Source of the DNA: Verrucomicrobiia bacterium
GTDB lineage: Bacteria > Verrucomicrobiota > Verrucomicrobiia > Limisphaerales > UBA9464
Length of the DNA: 64,000 bases
NCBI GenBank assembly: GCA_019634635.1
Contig: JAHCBB010000013.1
Location: forward strand, 1 to 64,000
Reading direction: 5' to 3'
Position numbers and translations under genes: made by a program. The notes below the pieces were generated by a model. It worked only from the letters and a program-made list of their open reading frames with translations. It was not told where the DNA came from and searched no databases. Below, one piece after another: positions 1-7,658 of this stretch; within the stretch, counting starts at the first letter, position 1; every line of letters begins with the position of its first letter.

Positions 1-300
1 CACCGGGGGGGCCGGGCAGAGGGACAGGTCAATGGTTCTCTTCACATCCCATCTTCGGTGGCTGGCGGACGCAGATCTGCGGATAGATGTCGTGTCCCTG
101 CTGGTCCGCCACCACTTCCGGGGGGGTGGAAGCCGCGGCCTCGGCTTTGGTGGGGCAAGGCTCCTGCCGCGCCGTGCGCGGGACTGGGAGTTGACTTGGT
201 GGGGACTCCACAGACGCACGGCTCACCGGGAGGTGTTGCCCCACCGGGGGGGTCCGGACAGAGGGACAGGTTCATGGTTCTCGGAATCGCCGAAGACGTT
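1..300. repeat. Dispersed repeats: GGGACAGGTC boxes and a GC-rich repeat copy
   Basis: No convincing gene is seen in the first 438 bases. Two near-identical boxes reading AGAGGGACAGGT(C/T)(A/C)ATGGTTCTC lie at about 18-37 and 260-285. Each is preceded by a CCGGGGGGG-type run. Between them, at 149-179, is one copy of a repeat starting GGTGGGGCAAGGCTCCTGCC that recurs at 2667 and, in the other orientation, at 23546-24095 and 51063-51975. Such boxes resemble transposon or REP-like debris. No transposase for them is seen in the window. Confidence 0.6.
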
Positions 301-438
301 CGCCGATGTGCCGGGGATTCGGGCCGCGGGAAGGCGGGCAGGCGGGCGGGAGCTTGCAAGGCAAAAGACCGAAGGCGTGACGAGGAAGCCGGGCCTGCGG
401 GCTTGCTGGGCGCGGCCGAGCGAGCCATCGTGGTCGCT

Positions 439-642
439 ATGATGGCGGATGAACGCGTCAGCCCGGACCAGACGCTGGCGCTCCGCCGGATGTCGCCGGC
501 GGAACGCTGGCGGGTGGCGCACCGGCTTTACTGGACGATGCGCCGGCACAAGACGGCATTCCTCCGCGTGCAGCATCCGGACTGGTCCGAGCAGCGTGTG
601 GACGAGCAGGTGCGCCGCATTTTCCTGCATGCCGGAACCTGA
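439..642 (+). CDS. Small antitoxin-like protein (Rv0078B-related type)
   Basis: This 67-residue protein contains the run RMSPAERWRVAHRLYWTMRR followed by QHPDWSEQRVDEQVRRIFLHAGT. That layout (Ser-Pro-Glu-x-Arg helix, basic helix, QHPDWSE motif, RRIF end) matches small Rv0078B-related antitoxins that commonly precede a nucleotidyltransferase-type toxin. The start is the first of two adjacent ATG codons. The stop overlaps the ATG of the next reading frame (629) by 14 bases, as expected for a co-translated toxin-antitoxin pair. The partner is broken, so this is probably an orphan. The family call is from memory of sequence patterns. Confidence 0.6.
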   Translation: MMADERVSPDQTLALRRMSPAERWRVAHRLYWTMRRHKTAFLRVQHPDWSEQRVDEQVRRIFLHAGT

Positions 643-826
643 TCTGATCGAGCTGTTCGTCCGGCCGCTGGCGCAGGAGGGAGTGCGTTATTTTCGCGAC
701 CCCATTGTTCCCGTTCGAGCCGAGCACCACGCCCGGGCGCGGGTCCGTCTGGGTCCGCACGAGGCACCCACCGCGGAGCTGCGCGCCGTCAGGCCGGCAC
801 AAGGCCGGCCGGCTACACGCCGGTGA
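629..826 (+). pseudogene. Truncated nucleotidyltransferase-type toxin remnant
   Basis: The frame opens with MPEPDLIELFVRPLAQEGVRYF, which looks like the start of the MNT/AbiEii-like nucleotidyltransferases that follow this kind of antitoxin. In intact members the next residues form the GS-containing nucleotide-binding turn. Here the similarity stops at about 695 and is replaced by an Arg-rich sequence with no recognisable domain, so the catalytic site is absent. The overlap with the upstream antitoxin is preserved. The frame stays open to 826, but only about the first 22 codons look genuine. The partner assignment is inference. Confidence 0.5.
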
Positions 827-963
827 TTGCAGCCGACCCGCAGACACGGTCCGCACGCACCGGCACGGCGTCGGCCGCACGGCGCCGGTAAAGCCCGGAC
901 GGCGAATGAGCACGCGGCTGGGAGCGAGGGCGTGCGCCATGAATTACCCGAAGAGCTGCGCGC

Positions 964-2085
964 TCAGGAGACCACCAACTCGACCAACATCAGCACGCCG
1001 ATCAGGGTGAAATAGACGAGCGGGAACGCCCAGCGGCAGATGCGGTCGACGCGATCGCCGAGCGCGCTTTGGCCGCGCTGGTCCATCTTGCCAACCACCA
1101 GGTTGACGACCACCGTCGCGCACATGGTGAGGAAGCTGATGTTCAGGAACCCGTGTATCACCGTGACGTAGGCGATGCGGGGCAACTGCTCGCTGGTCAC
1201 CAACTGGTAGGCGACGACGGTCAGGATGCCGATGAACGAGACGCTGACGCGATCGCCGAGCGAGGCACGATCCATCCAGAACACCGAGAACGAGAGCAGG
1301 ACGATGACGACGAGCGGTGCGACCACCAGGCGTCGCACGAACCACGACTGGCGCTCCACGTCGACGTGCAGAAGCAGCGCTGAGGACGCGCCGCTGCGCC
1401 CGGCATCCGCTGACGACAGGTCGCGGGCCGATACCGCGGTCGAGGTGATGGTCCATTGCGGCACGCTCCCCCTGCCAGCCAGCCGACTCGCGTCCGCGTC
1501 CACCTGTAGCCGCACCTGGTCCGCATCGAACCCCAAGACTTCGAAGATCGCCTCCAGGCGCTGCGAGTCGAACGGGAAGCGCCGCATGTCGAATTCCGAC
1601 TCGGCCGCGGCGTTCATCGTCTCGATCAACGTCGAGCGCCCATCGGGCCGCACCCGCAGCACCACCCCGGTCTTCTGATACAGGCCGGAGACGTTGGCGA
1701 GCACCACCTGCGGATACCAGCCGGTCGCGAGCTCGTTGAACTGATAGTCGCCCGTGAAGATTTTCTCCTCGACGCCAACGACGGCGGGATCGAAGGCCTG
1801 ACGAGGGTCCTGCCATTCGAGGGTCAGCGCGCCGGTGAACTCGAACGTCTCGGAGCCGTCGTTCACCTCATTGATGTCGTGCAGGTCGAAGCGGGCGTGC
1901 ACCACCACCGGACCGTCTTGCGGCGGCGGCGCGAGCAAAAACGGGGGACTCGCCGCGCCTTCCTGGCCGGCCACCGGGGCGGCGGCGTTCAGCCCCACCG
2001 CGCACAGGAGCAGGACCAGTCCGATCGCCGCCGACCGCGCGCGGTGTCGCCGGGCTACGTCGTCGAAGTCCGGGGCGCTGCGCAC
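964..2085 (-). CDS. Prokaryotic pentameric ligand-gated ion channel (Cys-loop receptor superfamily)
   Basis: The 373-residue product has the full layout of a bacterial pLGIC (GLIC/ELIC superfamily). A signal peptide is at about 20-36, followed by a beta-rich extracellular domain at about 60-245. This carries the DINEVN start, GWYPQVVLAN and the FPFDSQ loop (170-175) where animal receptors have the Cys-loop. Four membrane helices follow: M1 (about 249-271, WFVRRLVVAPLVVIV with the conserved Pro), M2 (277-300, DRVSVSFIGILTVVAYQLV, ending LPRIAYVT), M3 (306-331) and M4 (350-372). No Cys pair flanks the loop, as is usual in bacteria. The frame is open to 2226, but the first 47 codons coincide with a PIN-domain remnant in another frame. 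The GTG at 2085 just before the signal peptide is therefore preferred; no clear ribosome site is seen. Ligand and ion selectivity are unknown. Confidence 0.85.
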   Translation of the reverse strand: MRSAPDFDDVARRHRARSAAIGLVLLLCAVGLNAAAPVAGQEGAASPPFLLAPPPQDGPVVVHARFDLHDINEVNDGSETFEFTGALTLEWQDPRQAFDPAVVGVEEKIFTGDYQFNELATGWYPQVVLANVSGLYQKTGVVLRVRPDGRSTLIETMNAAAESEFDMRRFPFDSQRLEAIFEVLGFDADQVRLQVDADASRLAGRGSVPQWTITSTAVSARDLSSADAGRSGASSALLLHVDVERQSWFVRRLVVAPLVVIVLLSFSVFWMDRASLGDRVSVSFIGILTVVAYQLVTSEQLPRIAYVTVIHGFLNISFLTMCATVVVNLVVGKMDQRGQSALGDRVDRICRWAFPLVYFTLIGVLMLVELVVS

Positions 2086-2095
2086 GCGCCGGTTG

Positions 2096-2219
2096 CTAGG
2101 ACATGACCCGGCAGGCGTAAAGGCAAAAAGGGCGCGCACCCGCGACCGGTCGCGGCGCGCCGAAACGCGTGAAGTCGCGATCCTCGATGAGGATCGCGGC
2201 CACGCCATGCTCGCGGCAT
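2096..2219 (-). pseudogene. PIN-domain (VapC-like) toxin C-terminal remnant
   Basis: Read on the minus strand one frame away from the channel gene, this stretch translates to CREHGVAAILIEDRDFTRFG and ends 20 residues later at a TAG. The pattern of a small residue, ILIEDRDF and RF resembles the last strand-helix unit of PIN-domain ribonucleases, where a late acidic residue completes the active site. No start codon or N-terminal half is present because the sequence upstream is a repeat box. It appears to be the tail of a deleted toxin gene lying against the start of the ion-channel gene. Confidence 0.4.
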
Positions 2220-2253
2220 GGGACAAAGGGACAGGTCAATGGTCACCGCCACT

Positions 2254-2418
2254 GGTAGGGACGCGCTTCATCGTGTTCGTAACTTCTGCCGTCGGGCGTG
2301 TGGGGTCGCTGCGGGGAACGGGGGGAGTTCCAACGGGCGGGCGCTTCCCACGTTCTCCGAAGGGTTCCTCCTCGGCGCAGCGGCATTGAGATGGGGCGCG
2401 GTGAAACACGCCCCTACC
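2254..2418 (-). mobile_element. 165-bp MITE-like element, single copy
   Basis: This 165-bp unit starts GGTAGGGACGCG and ends CACGCCCCTACC, which are imperfect 12-bp terminal inverted repeats of each other. It has no open reading frame of its own. Another copy of exactly the same length lies at 2733-2897. Tandem copies in the opposite orientation lie at 27367-27866 and 38488-38978. A short non-coding unit of constant length with terminal inverted repeats and several copies fits a MITE moved by a transposase encoded elsewhere. Confidence 0.65.
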
Positions 2419-2459
2419 CACCCCAGGGCACCCAGAGGCGTGGGGGCTTACGGGTGAGG

Positions 2460-2700
2460 GGACCCAAGGACCTGTCCCTATGTCGGACTGATGCCCGGAA
2501 TCAGGAGAGCGAGCCACAAATGACCTGTCCCCCAGTGTCCTCCCAGTGCCCTCCATATGACCTGTCCCTCTGTGCCCGATTTGTCCCTCTGTGCCCGATT
2601 CGGACCCGGTCTGATTCCACCTGGGTGATCAAGGGACCGGTCCATGGTCGCCACCACTCTTGCATCGGTGGGGCAAGGCTCCTGCCGCGCCGTACGTGGA
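2460..2700. repeat. Cluster of GGGACAGGTC boxes and a GC-rich repeat
   Basis: Between the two MITE-like copies are several inverted and direct versions of the GGGACAGGTC box (seen as GACCTGTCCC at about 2470, 2523 and 2562). A short doubled motif CTCTGTGCCCGATT lies at about 2569-2600. A second copy of the GGTGGGGCAAGGCTCCTGCC repeat is at 2667-2695. I see no gene in 2226-2957. A degenerate box, AGGGACCGGTCCATGG, lies at about 2631. The stretch looks like layered insertions of small repeats. Confidence 0.6.
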
Positions 2701-2732
2701 ACCGCGAACCAACGCCATGAGTCGCCGCCACT

Positions 2733-2897
2733 GGTGGGGACGCGTTTCACCGAATCCGTAACTTCTGCCGCCAGGCGTGGGGGGTCGCTGCGGGGAACGT
2801 GGGAAGCTTGAACGGGCGGGTGCTTCCCACGTTCTCGGACGGGTCCTTCCCGGGCGCAGCGGCATTGAAATGGGGCGCGGTGAAACACGCCCCTGCC
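2733..2897 (-). mobile_element. 165-bp MITE-like element, second copy
   Basis: This copy is the same length and orientation as 2254-2418. It begins GGTGGGGACGCG and ends CACGCCCCTGCC, so each end has drifted slightly. Internal blocks are shared with the first copy, for example TCGCTGCGGGGAACG and GCGCAGCGGCATTGA. It ends 60 bases before the start codon of the adenylate cyclase gene and so may contain or displace that gene's promoter. Confidence 0.65.
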
Positions 2898-2957
2898 CAT
2901 CCCGGAACGTTCGAGTTCGCGCTTGCCCCTCCAAGGCGCCTGCCTAGCGTCGGGATC

Positions 2958-5132
2958 ATGACCCCCCGGTTGGTCCGCAAGGTGCCCCTCCTCATTTGCG
3001 GTGCGGTGCTGGGCGTGGTCTGGAGCCTCCGTCTTTCCTCCTTGTGGATCTCCGAACGGGCGCCACCCCGCCAGGAGGCCTTCGGATTTCGATCCGTGTT
3101 GATCGAGGGCCTGGGACTTGTCGAGCGGCTCGAACTGGGCGCCTACGACAGCCGGATGCGCCTGGCGAGCCGGCGCGCCCCCCGGATCGCCACCAACCTC
3201 GGACTGGTCGGACTGGACGTCGAAAGCCTCGGGTACACGGCAACCAACGACGGTTTCAGCTGGCCGTTGCCCCGGTACTTCCACGCACAAATCCTGGAGG
3301 AGCTGCGCCAGCAGGAGGTCAAGGCGGTCCTGTTCGACATCCTGTTCGCAGATCCTCATTACGATTATCAGGAAACCCGCCGGCAGCTTCCCGATGGGTC
3401 CCGGGTCAGTTCCGATGCCTACTTTGCCCGCGTCATTGGCCAACGGCCGGATGTCATCCTGTCGGCGTTTCCCAAACCCGTGGAATCCGGCCTGGAGCTG
3501 CCGGCAACGCTGTTCCGGGCCCCCGCCGCAGCCGTGGCCCATGCAAGCCGGATCTTCGACCTGGATCCCGTGGTGCGGCGCATCCGCCCCTTTGTGGACA
3601 CCGCCGTGCCGGAGGGCGGCACCGCCCGCATCTGGCATGGAGGATTCGTACTGGCGGCCACAGAACTGGGACTGGACCTCCGCCAATCCCGGATCACGCG
3701 CGGCTGGATCACCCTGGTGGACACCAACGGGCTGGAGCGAATCGAGGTCCCGGTGGACTCCCGCACCAATTTCTTCATCCCGTGGCTGGTGCCGGCCGAG
3801 AACGAGGCGCTGTTCTACGAGAACTACGCCGACCTGCTGCACGCGGCCAGGCGGCGGCGGGAGGGACAGCCTGTGGACCCCGCCTGGCGCGGACGCCTGG
3901 CCATCGTGGCCTCCGTCGTGGCCGGCAACAACGTCTCCGACCTCGGGGCGACCCCTTTGTCCGCCAACACCCCCCTGTCCGGCGTGTTCTGGAATGTCGC
4001 CAACTCGCTGATCACGGCGCAGTTCGTGCGCAAACCGTCGCTGGCCGCCGACCTGGCGCTGCTCTCCCTGTTGACGTTGGTCCCGGCCGTCCTGAGCTGG
4101 CGCCTGCGCGCCTGGTGGGCGACGGGCGCGGTCGCCCTGTTCGCTGCGGCCTACGTGGTCGTCGCTTTTGCGCTGTTCCTGCGGACCGGATGGATGCTGC
4201 CCGTGGTGCTGCCGGTCGCCGGGGCGCTGCTGATGACCCATGTGGCGCTGCTGACCTGGCGTGGCATCAACGAACTGCTGACCCGGTCCGAAACCCGGTC
4301 CTTCTGGCGGCGGGTGTTGTCTGAAAACGTCTTTGCCGCGTGGGAAAAGCAGCTCACGGAGCGGGCGGGCGGCAGCCATCGCCGGGTGACCATTGCCTTT
4401 GCCGATCTGCGGGGGTTCACCGAGATGGTGGATGAAAGTCACCGGCTGGTGCTGGAATACACCCAGGATTCCAAGGCGGATCCCGAAGCCACACGCGCCT
4501 TTGCGCGCCACGAGGCCGACGAATCCATGGCCACGATCAACCGCTACCTGTCCGAGATCGCCCGCATCTTCAAGGAACACGACGGCACCTTCGACAAGTA
4601 CATCGGCGACTGCGTCATGGCCTTTTGGGGGGCCCCGATTCCCTGCCGCTCCCACGCGCTCTCCTGCGTGCTGGCCAGCATCTCCGCGCAGCGGCGGGTG
4701 CGCGAGTTGAACGAGGAGCGTCTGCGCGAAAACCGGCGGCGCGAGGCGGAGAACGGCCGCCGCGCCGCCACCGGACAACCGATGCAGCGCATCCTTCCCC
4801 TGCTCGCCTTCGGCGTGGGCATCCACACCGGCGAGGTCACGGTGGGCACGCTCGGCGGCGGACGGATCGTCTCGAACTACACGGTCTTCGGACGCGACGC
4901 CAACATCGCAAGCCGGCTGGAGGCCATCGCGGGACGGGGGCAGATCGTGATCAGCCACGCGACGTGGACCGATCTCAGCCGGGATGCGCCCATCCTGGCC
5001 TCCCAATGCCGTCCGCTGGGTCACCCGGTCCTCAAGGGGATCAAGGAATCCATCGAAATCTACGAGGTGCCCTGGTCGGAGGATGTCCCGGTCGAAGTGC
5101 CGCCCGCCCGTTCAGGAAACGCACTGCAATGA
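2958..5132 (+). CDS. CHASE2-domain class III adenylate/guanylate cyclase
   Basis: The 724-residue protein starts at the ATG of MTPRLVRK, just ahead of an N-terminal membrane helix (about 7-25). A CHASE2-type extracytoplasmic sensor follows to about 330, with NLGLVGLDVESLGY and VKAVLFDILFADP. Three membrane helices lie at about 358-428, then a class III nucleotide cyclase domain at about 474-700. The cyclase motifs are visible: IAFADLRGFTEM with the first metal Asp, FDKYIGDCVMAFWGAP with the second, and GVGIHTGEVTVGTLGG followed by GRDANIASRLEA. It should make cAMP or cGMP in response to an external cue. An insertion of about 30 residues rich in Arg and Glu precedes the last motif. The stop overlaps the next start (ATGA), implying translational coupling. 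Confidence 0.88.
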   Translation: MTPRLVRKVPLLICGAVLGVVWSLRLSSLWISERAPPRQEAFGFRSVLIEGLGLVERLELGAYDSRMRLASRRAPRIATNLGLVGLDVESLGYTATNDGFSWPLPRYFHAQILEELRQQEVKAVLFDILFADPHYDYQETRRQLPDGSRVSSDAYFARVIGQRPDVILSAFPKPVESGLELPATLFRAPAAAVAHASRIFDLDPVVRRIRPFVDTAVPEGGTARIWHGGFVLAATELGLDLRQSRITRGWITLVDTNGLERIEVPVDSRTNFFIPWLVPAENEALFYENYADLLHAARRRREGQPVDPAWRGRLAIVASVVAGNNVSDLGATPLSANTPLSGVFWNVANSLITAQFVRKPSLAADLALLSLLTLVPAVLSWRLRAWWATGAVALFAAAYVVVAFALFLRTGWMLPVVLPVAGALLMTHVALLTWRGINELLTRSETRSFWRRVLSENVFAAWEKQLTERAGGSHRRVTIAFADLRGFTEMVDESHRLVLEYTQDSKADPEATRAFARHEADESMATINRYLSEIARIFKEHDGTFDKYIGDCVMAFWGAPIPCRSHALSCVLASISAQRRVRELNEERLRENRRREAENGRRAATGQPMQRILPLLAFGVGIHTGEVTVGTLGGGRIVSNYTVFGRDANIASRLEAIAGRGQIVISHATWTDLSRDAPILASQCRPLGHPVLKGIKESIEIYEVPWSEDVPVEVPPARSGNALQ

Positions 5133-6394
5133 TGACCGCCGCGCAGGCCCCCGGCCTCTACTTCCACACCTTCTGGACGCGACCGCAGTTTGTCGAATCC
5201 GGCCCCCGCGGCTCCGGGCTGATCGAGCTTGCGGCGTTTGAGGCGTTGACCTGGCTGACCAGCGCCCTGGAGGCGCGCCGCCACGGACGCCTTCGCCTGT
5301 ACACCGACCAGCGGGGACTGGCCTTCATCCGCAACATCGGCCTGGAGTGGGTGTACACCGACGGGATTTCCACGGAACTGGAGGCCATCCCCGAAGCACT
5401 CGATCCCGCGGTGTTCTGGTCGGCGGGAAAGCTGTTTGCCTGGGCCTCCATGACCGAGCCCGCGGTCAGCCTGGATCCGGACGCCATCTGCTGGTCCCCG
5501 GTGCCGGCCTGCGCACCGGTGGTGGTGCTGCATCCGGAGGAACTCCACTCCGAGGACTATCGTCACCAGCGCGCCCGTTACGGCACGTTCGGGTTTGAGG
5601 ACGCCGGCTGGGACTGGGAGGCGGCCCCGGCGAACGCGGGCGTTTTGATGATTGCCGATCCGGCCTTTGCCCGCAGCTACGCCGCGGAATCCATCCGGTT
5701 CATGATGGCGTTTTCCACATTCCTGAACCGCAGCGATCCCGGTCGCGGCACCTCGGACGGTCGCTGGGGCGATGCCATGCTGTTTGCCGAGCAGCGGCTG
5801 GTGTCCATGCTGCTCCGCAGGCAGGGGCTGCGCGGCGCGGCCCTCGCGGGGTACGATGTCCGGCGTCAGCACCTCAGCCTGAACCCCCACTGCCTCCACC
5901 TCTGGGGCACCAAGCAGTTCTACCCGCGGTGCCGGGACGCCCGTGTCGCCTACTCGAATCACCTGATCCGTCACCTGCAACGGTCGTTCCCCGAATCCGG
6001 CGCGACGTTGAGGCGGTGGCATCTGGATCAACCGATCGCCCTCGAATCGCTGGCCGCCGATCCGGCGCCGCCGTTTCCCCTGAAGGACGCCCGCCAGGGC
6101 TACTGCCGCCTCGGGAGGATCCATGGAGCCCTTGAGATTCAGGACGCCAATCTGGACGTTCGCCGTCCGGGATACCCGGGGGCCCTGGTCGGCCTTGCAG
6201 AAATCCTCCATCCAGCGGAGGGAACGAGTTTCGAGTTGACCGAAGTTCGCCGAACTGAACTCATGCATAAGCATTTCAACCAATCGCCTTCCCATGCCGC
6301 TCAAGATCTCCCAGGAGCAACCCCAGAGCCCGGCCTCCATCCTGGTCCACCCGCCCGGGACGCCATTGCCGCTGCCGGGGCCATGGATTGTTGA
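5129..6394 (+). CDS. Hypothetical protein resembling DUF6734
   Basis: This 421-residue protein starts at the ATG overlapping the cyclase stop. It contains PANAGVLMIADPAFARSY, AMLFAEQRLVSMLLRRQG and LNPHCLHLWGTKQF, a pattern I associate with DUF6734-type proteins, whose biochemical function I do not know. There is no signal peptide or membrane helix. The last 33 codons overlap the start of the next gene in another frame. Those residues are Pro and Ala rich, so the original stop may have been lost by a late frameshift. Coupling to the cyclase suggests a shared role, but nothing in the sequence shows what it is. Confidence 0.65.
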   Translation: MMTAAQAPGLYFHTFWTRPQFVESGPRGSGLIELAAFEALTWLTSALEARRHGRLRLYTDQRGLAFIRNIGLEWVYTDGISTELEAIPEALDPAVFWSAGKLFAWASMTEPAVSLDPDAICWSPVPACAPVVVLHPEELHSEDYRHQRARYGTFGFEDAGWDWEAAPANAGVLMIADPAFARSYAAESIRFMMAFSTFLNRSDPGRGTSDGRWGDAMLFAEQRLVSMLLRRQGLRGAALAGYDVRRQHLSLNPHCLHLWGTKQFYPRCRDARVAYSNHLIRHLQRSFPESGATLRRWHLDQPIALESLAADPAPPFPLKDARQGYCRLGRIHGALEIQDANLDVRRPGYPGALVGLAEILHPAEGTSFELTEVRRTELMHKHFNQSPSHAAQDLPGATPEPGLHPGPPARDAIAAAGAMDC

Positions 6395-6641
6395 CGAATC
6401 CCGGGAGTATCAGGTGTTGCCCGGGGCGGTCGGGGCGGTGTCCCAGGCCAACGGAAATCACCTCTACGCGCGCATCATCGGCCCCTCGACCGCCCGGTTG
6501 ACGCCGGCCCAGTTCGCCTCGTCCGCCACCTCCACGATCACCACCTATTCCACCCAAAACTACCCGGTGTATGTCGTCGCCAGTTCCTCACGTCGCCGGA
6601 TCGTCACCGGCAACGACGGGACCATCGGCATTCGCGGCTGA
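6294..6641 (+). CDS. Hypothetical protein, 115 residues
   Basis: I do not recognise this protein. It opens MPLKISQEQPQSPASILVHP and has a Pro-rich N-terminus, then a Thr/Ser-rich stretch (STITTYSTQNYPVYVVAS). It ends shortly after SSSRRRIVTGNDGTIGIRG. It has no signal peptide or transmembrane helix. The start lies inside the 3' end of the preceding gene with a 101-base overlap, which is unusually long. A later start is possible, though no better ATG is evident. It belongs to a four-gene co-directional run with the cyclase. Confidence 0.5.
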   Translation: MPLKISQEQPQSPASILVHPPGTPLPLPGPWIVDESREYQVLPGAVGAVSQANGNHLYARIIGPSTARLTPAQFASSATSTITTYSTQNYPVYVVASSSRRRIVTGNDGTIGIRG

Positions 6642-6692
6642 CCGGATTCCTCCCCGACCCGGCACACCCGGAAATCGCCAACCCCTCAGACC

Positions 6693-7151
6693 ATGCACGA
6701 CGGCACAGAGCTTCAAGAATCGGTCCCTCAGGACGGCGCCTCGCCAGCCTCCCTCGTCATCCGGGATGTCCACCGGTCCACAAACGGCCGCATCCAACTC
6801 CGACGGATCACCGGGTTGGGATTTGTTGAATGGGTGGAGGTCCTCGACGACCAGAATGAGGTCCGGCTCCGTCCCTCGGACCGGATTGTCCTGAGTGGCA
6901 ACGCGCGGTGTGCGGTGTACCAGATGGTGAACGGGGCCCAGCAGGAGGCGGTTGCCCAGGTGCAGTCGGTCCGTTTCCGGCCGGAGCGTCCGGTGTGGTC
7001 CCTGGACTGTGCACCGGACCCGTCGCCGGTGGACGAGCGGGTCGTGGAACTCCAATGCCCGCCGGTGATTGATGTGCACCAATTCACCGCGGAGGGCGTC
7101 GCGATCCAGGAGATCTTTGTCCCCGGGGGTATGGTCCAGATCGAAGTGTGA
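6693..7151 (+). CDS. Hypothetical protein, 152 residues
   Basis: Not recognised. The sequence is rich in beta-strand-forming stretches (GRIQLRRITGLGFVEWVEVL, AVYQMVNGAQQEAVAQVQSV, VAIQEIFVPGGMVQIEV) and lacks membrane segments, a signal peptide or obvious catalytic motifs. It follows the 115-residue gene by 51 bases on the same strand and is the last gene before a repeat-rich stretch and tRNA-Val. A small beta-sandwich or accessory protein would fit, but this is only inference from composition. Confidence 0.55.
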   Translation: MHDGTELQESVPQDGASPASLVIRDVHRSTNGRIQLRRITGLGFVEWVEVLDDQNEVRLRPSDRIVLSGNARCAVYQMVNGAQQEAVAQVQSVRFRPERPVWSLDCAPDPSPVDERVVELQCPPVIDVHQFTAEGVAIQEIFVPGGMVQIEV

Positions 7152-7276
7152 GCCGGAAGGCGGGAGGGACTGCGTGTCGCGGTCCCCAAATAGGTCCGAG
7201 GTCCGCGCCCGCAAAGGGTGGAGCCGCGCCTTGGCTTGATCGCGGCGCATTTTGGGGTGTCGCGTCGTTCCAAAAC

Positions 7277-7349
7277 GGCGCGGGGGGCGCCGGACTCCAC
7301 AGGTTCAGCGTGCAGCGTCTTGGAGTACGTGCGGCCCTCCGCCGTTTTC
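7277..7349 (+). repeat. REP-like repeat, copy 1
   Basis: A stretch of about 73 bases begins GGCGCGGGGGG and ends GCCGTTTTC. Its core has an inverted pair ACTCCA ... TGGAGT that can form a hairpin. It recurs in the same orientation at 9012-9083, so the tRNA-Val and xer genes lie between two copies. The remaining 7152-7442 has only further GC-rich repeat-like sequence and no gene. Confidence 0.55.
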
Positions 7350-7442
7350 GGTTGCGGGCCAGCGCGGAACCAAGCGAGCAGCGGGTGCGGTTGCCGGACG
7401 ATACCGCGGCACCTCGTGGTCGCGGACTTCAATGGGTCCGGG

Positions 7443-7515
7443 TGGGCGAGGAGGGATTCGAACCCCCGACCAACAGTGTGTAAGACTGCTGCGCTAACCA
7501 CTGCGCCACTCGCCC
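7443..7515 (-). tRNA. tRNA-Val (anticodon TAC)
   Basis: The minus strand folds as a tRNA. The acceptor arms GGGCGAG and CTCGCCC pair perfectly. The D region contains TGGCGCAGTGGTTAGCGC. The anticodon arm reads GCAGTCTTACACACTG with anticodon TAC, and the T arm contains GGTTCGAATCC. The discriminator base is A at 7443. CCA is not encoded. The length is 73 nucleotides. Confidence 0.93.
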
Positions 7516-7658
7516 TCCCGGGGAACCGCGTTCCCGGAAACCACAGCGGGTGTATCACCCGGCCCGGCGCGGGGCAAGGCGCGCACGTCGGCATCCGGCA
7601 CGCGGCAGGAACCCCGATTTCCATTTCCCGGGCCGGCAACGAAGGCTTTGCTCCGGGG

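Noticed and set aside
2478..5024. 848-codon minus-strand frame
   Set aside because: It lies opposite the cyclase gene. High GC produces long antisense frames, and the translation has no family motifs.
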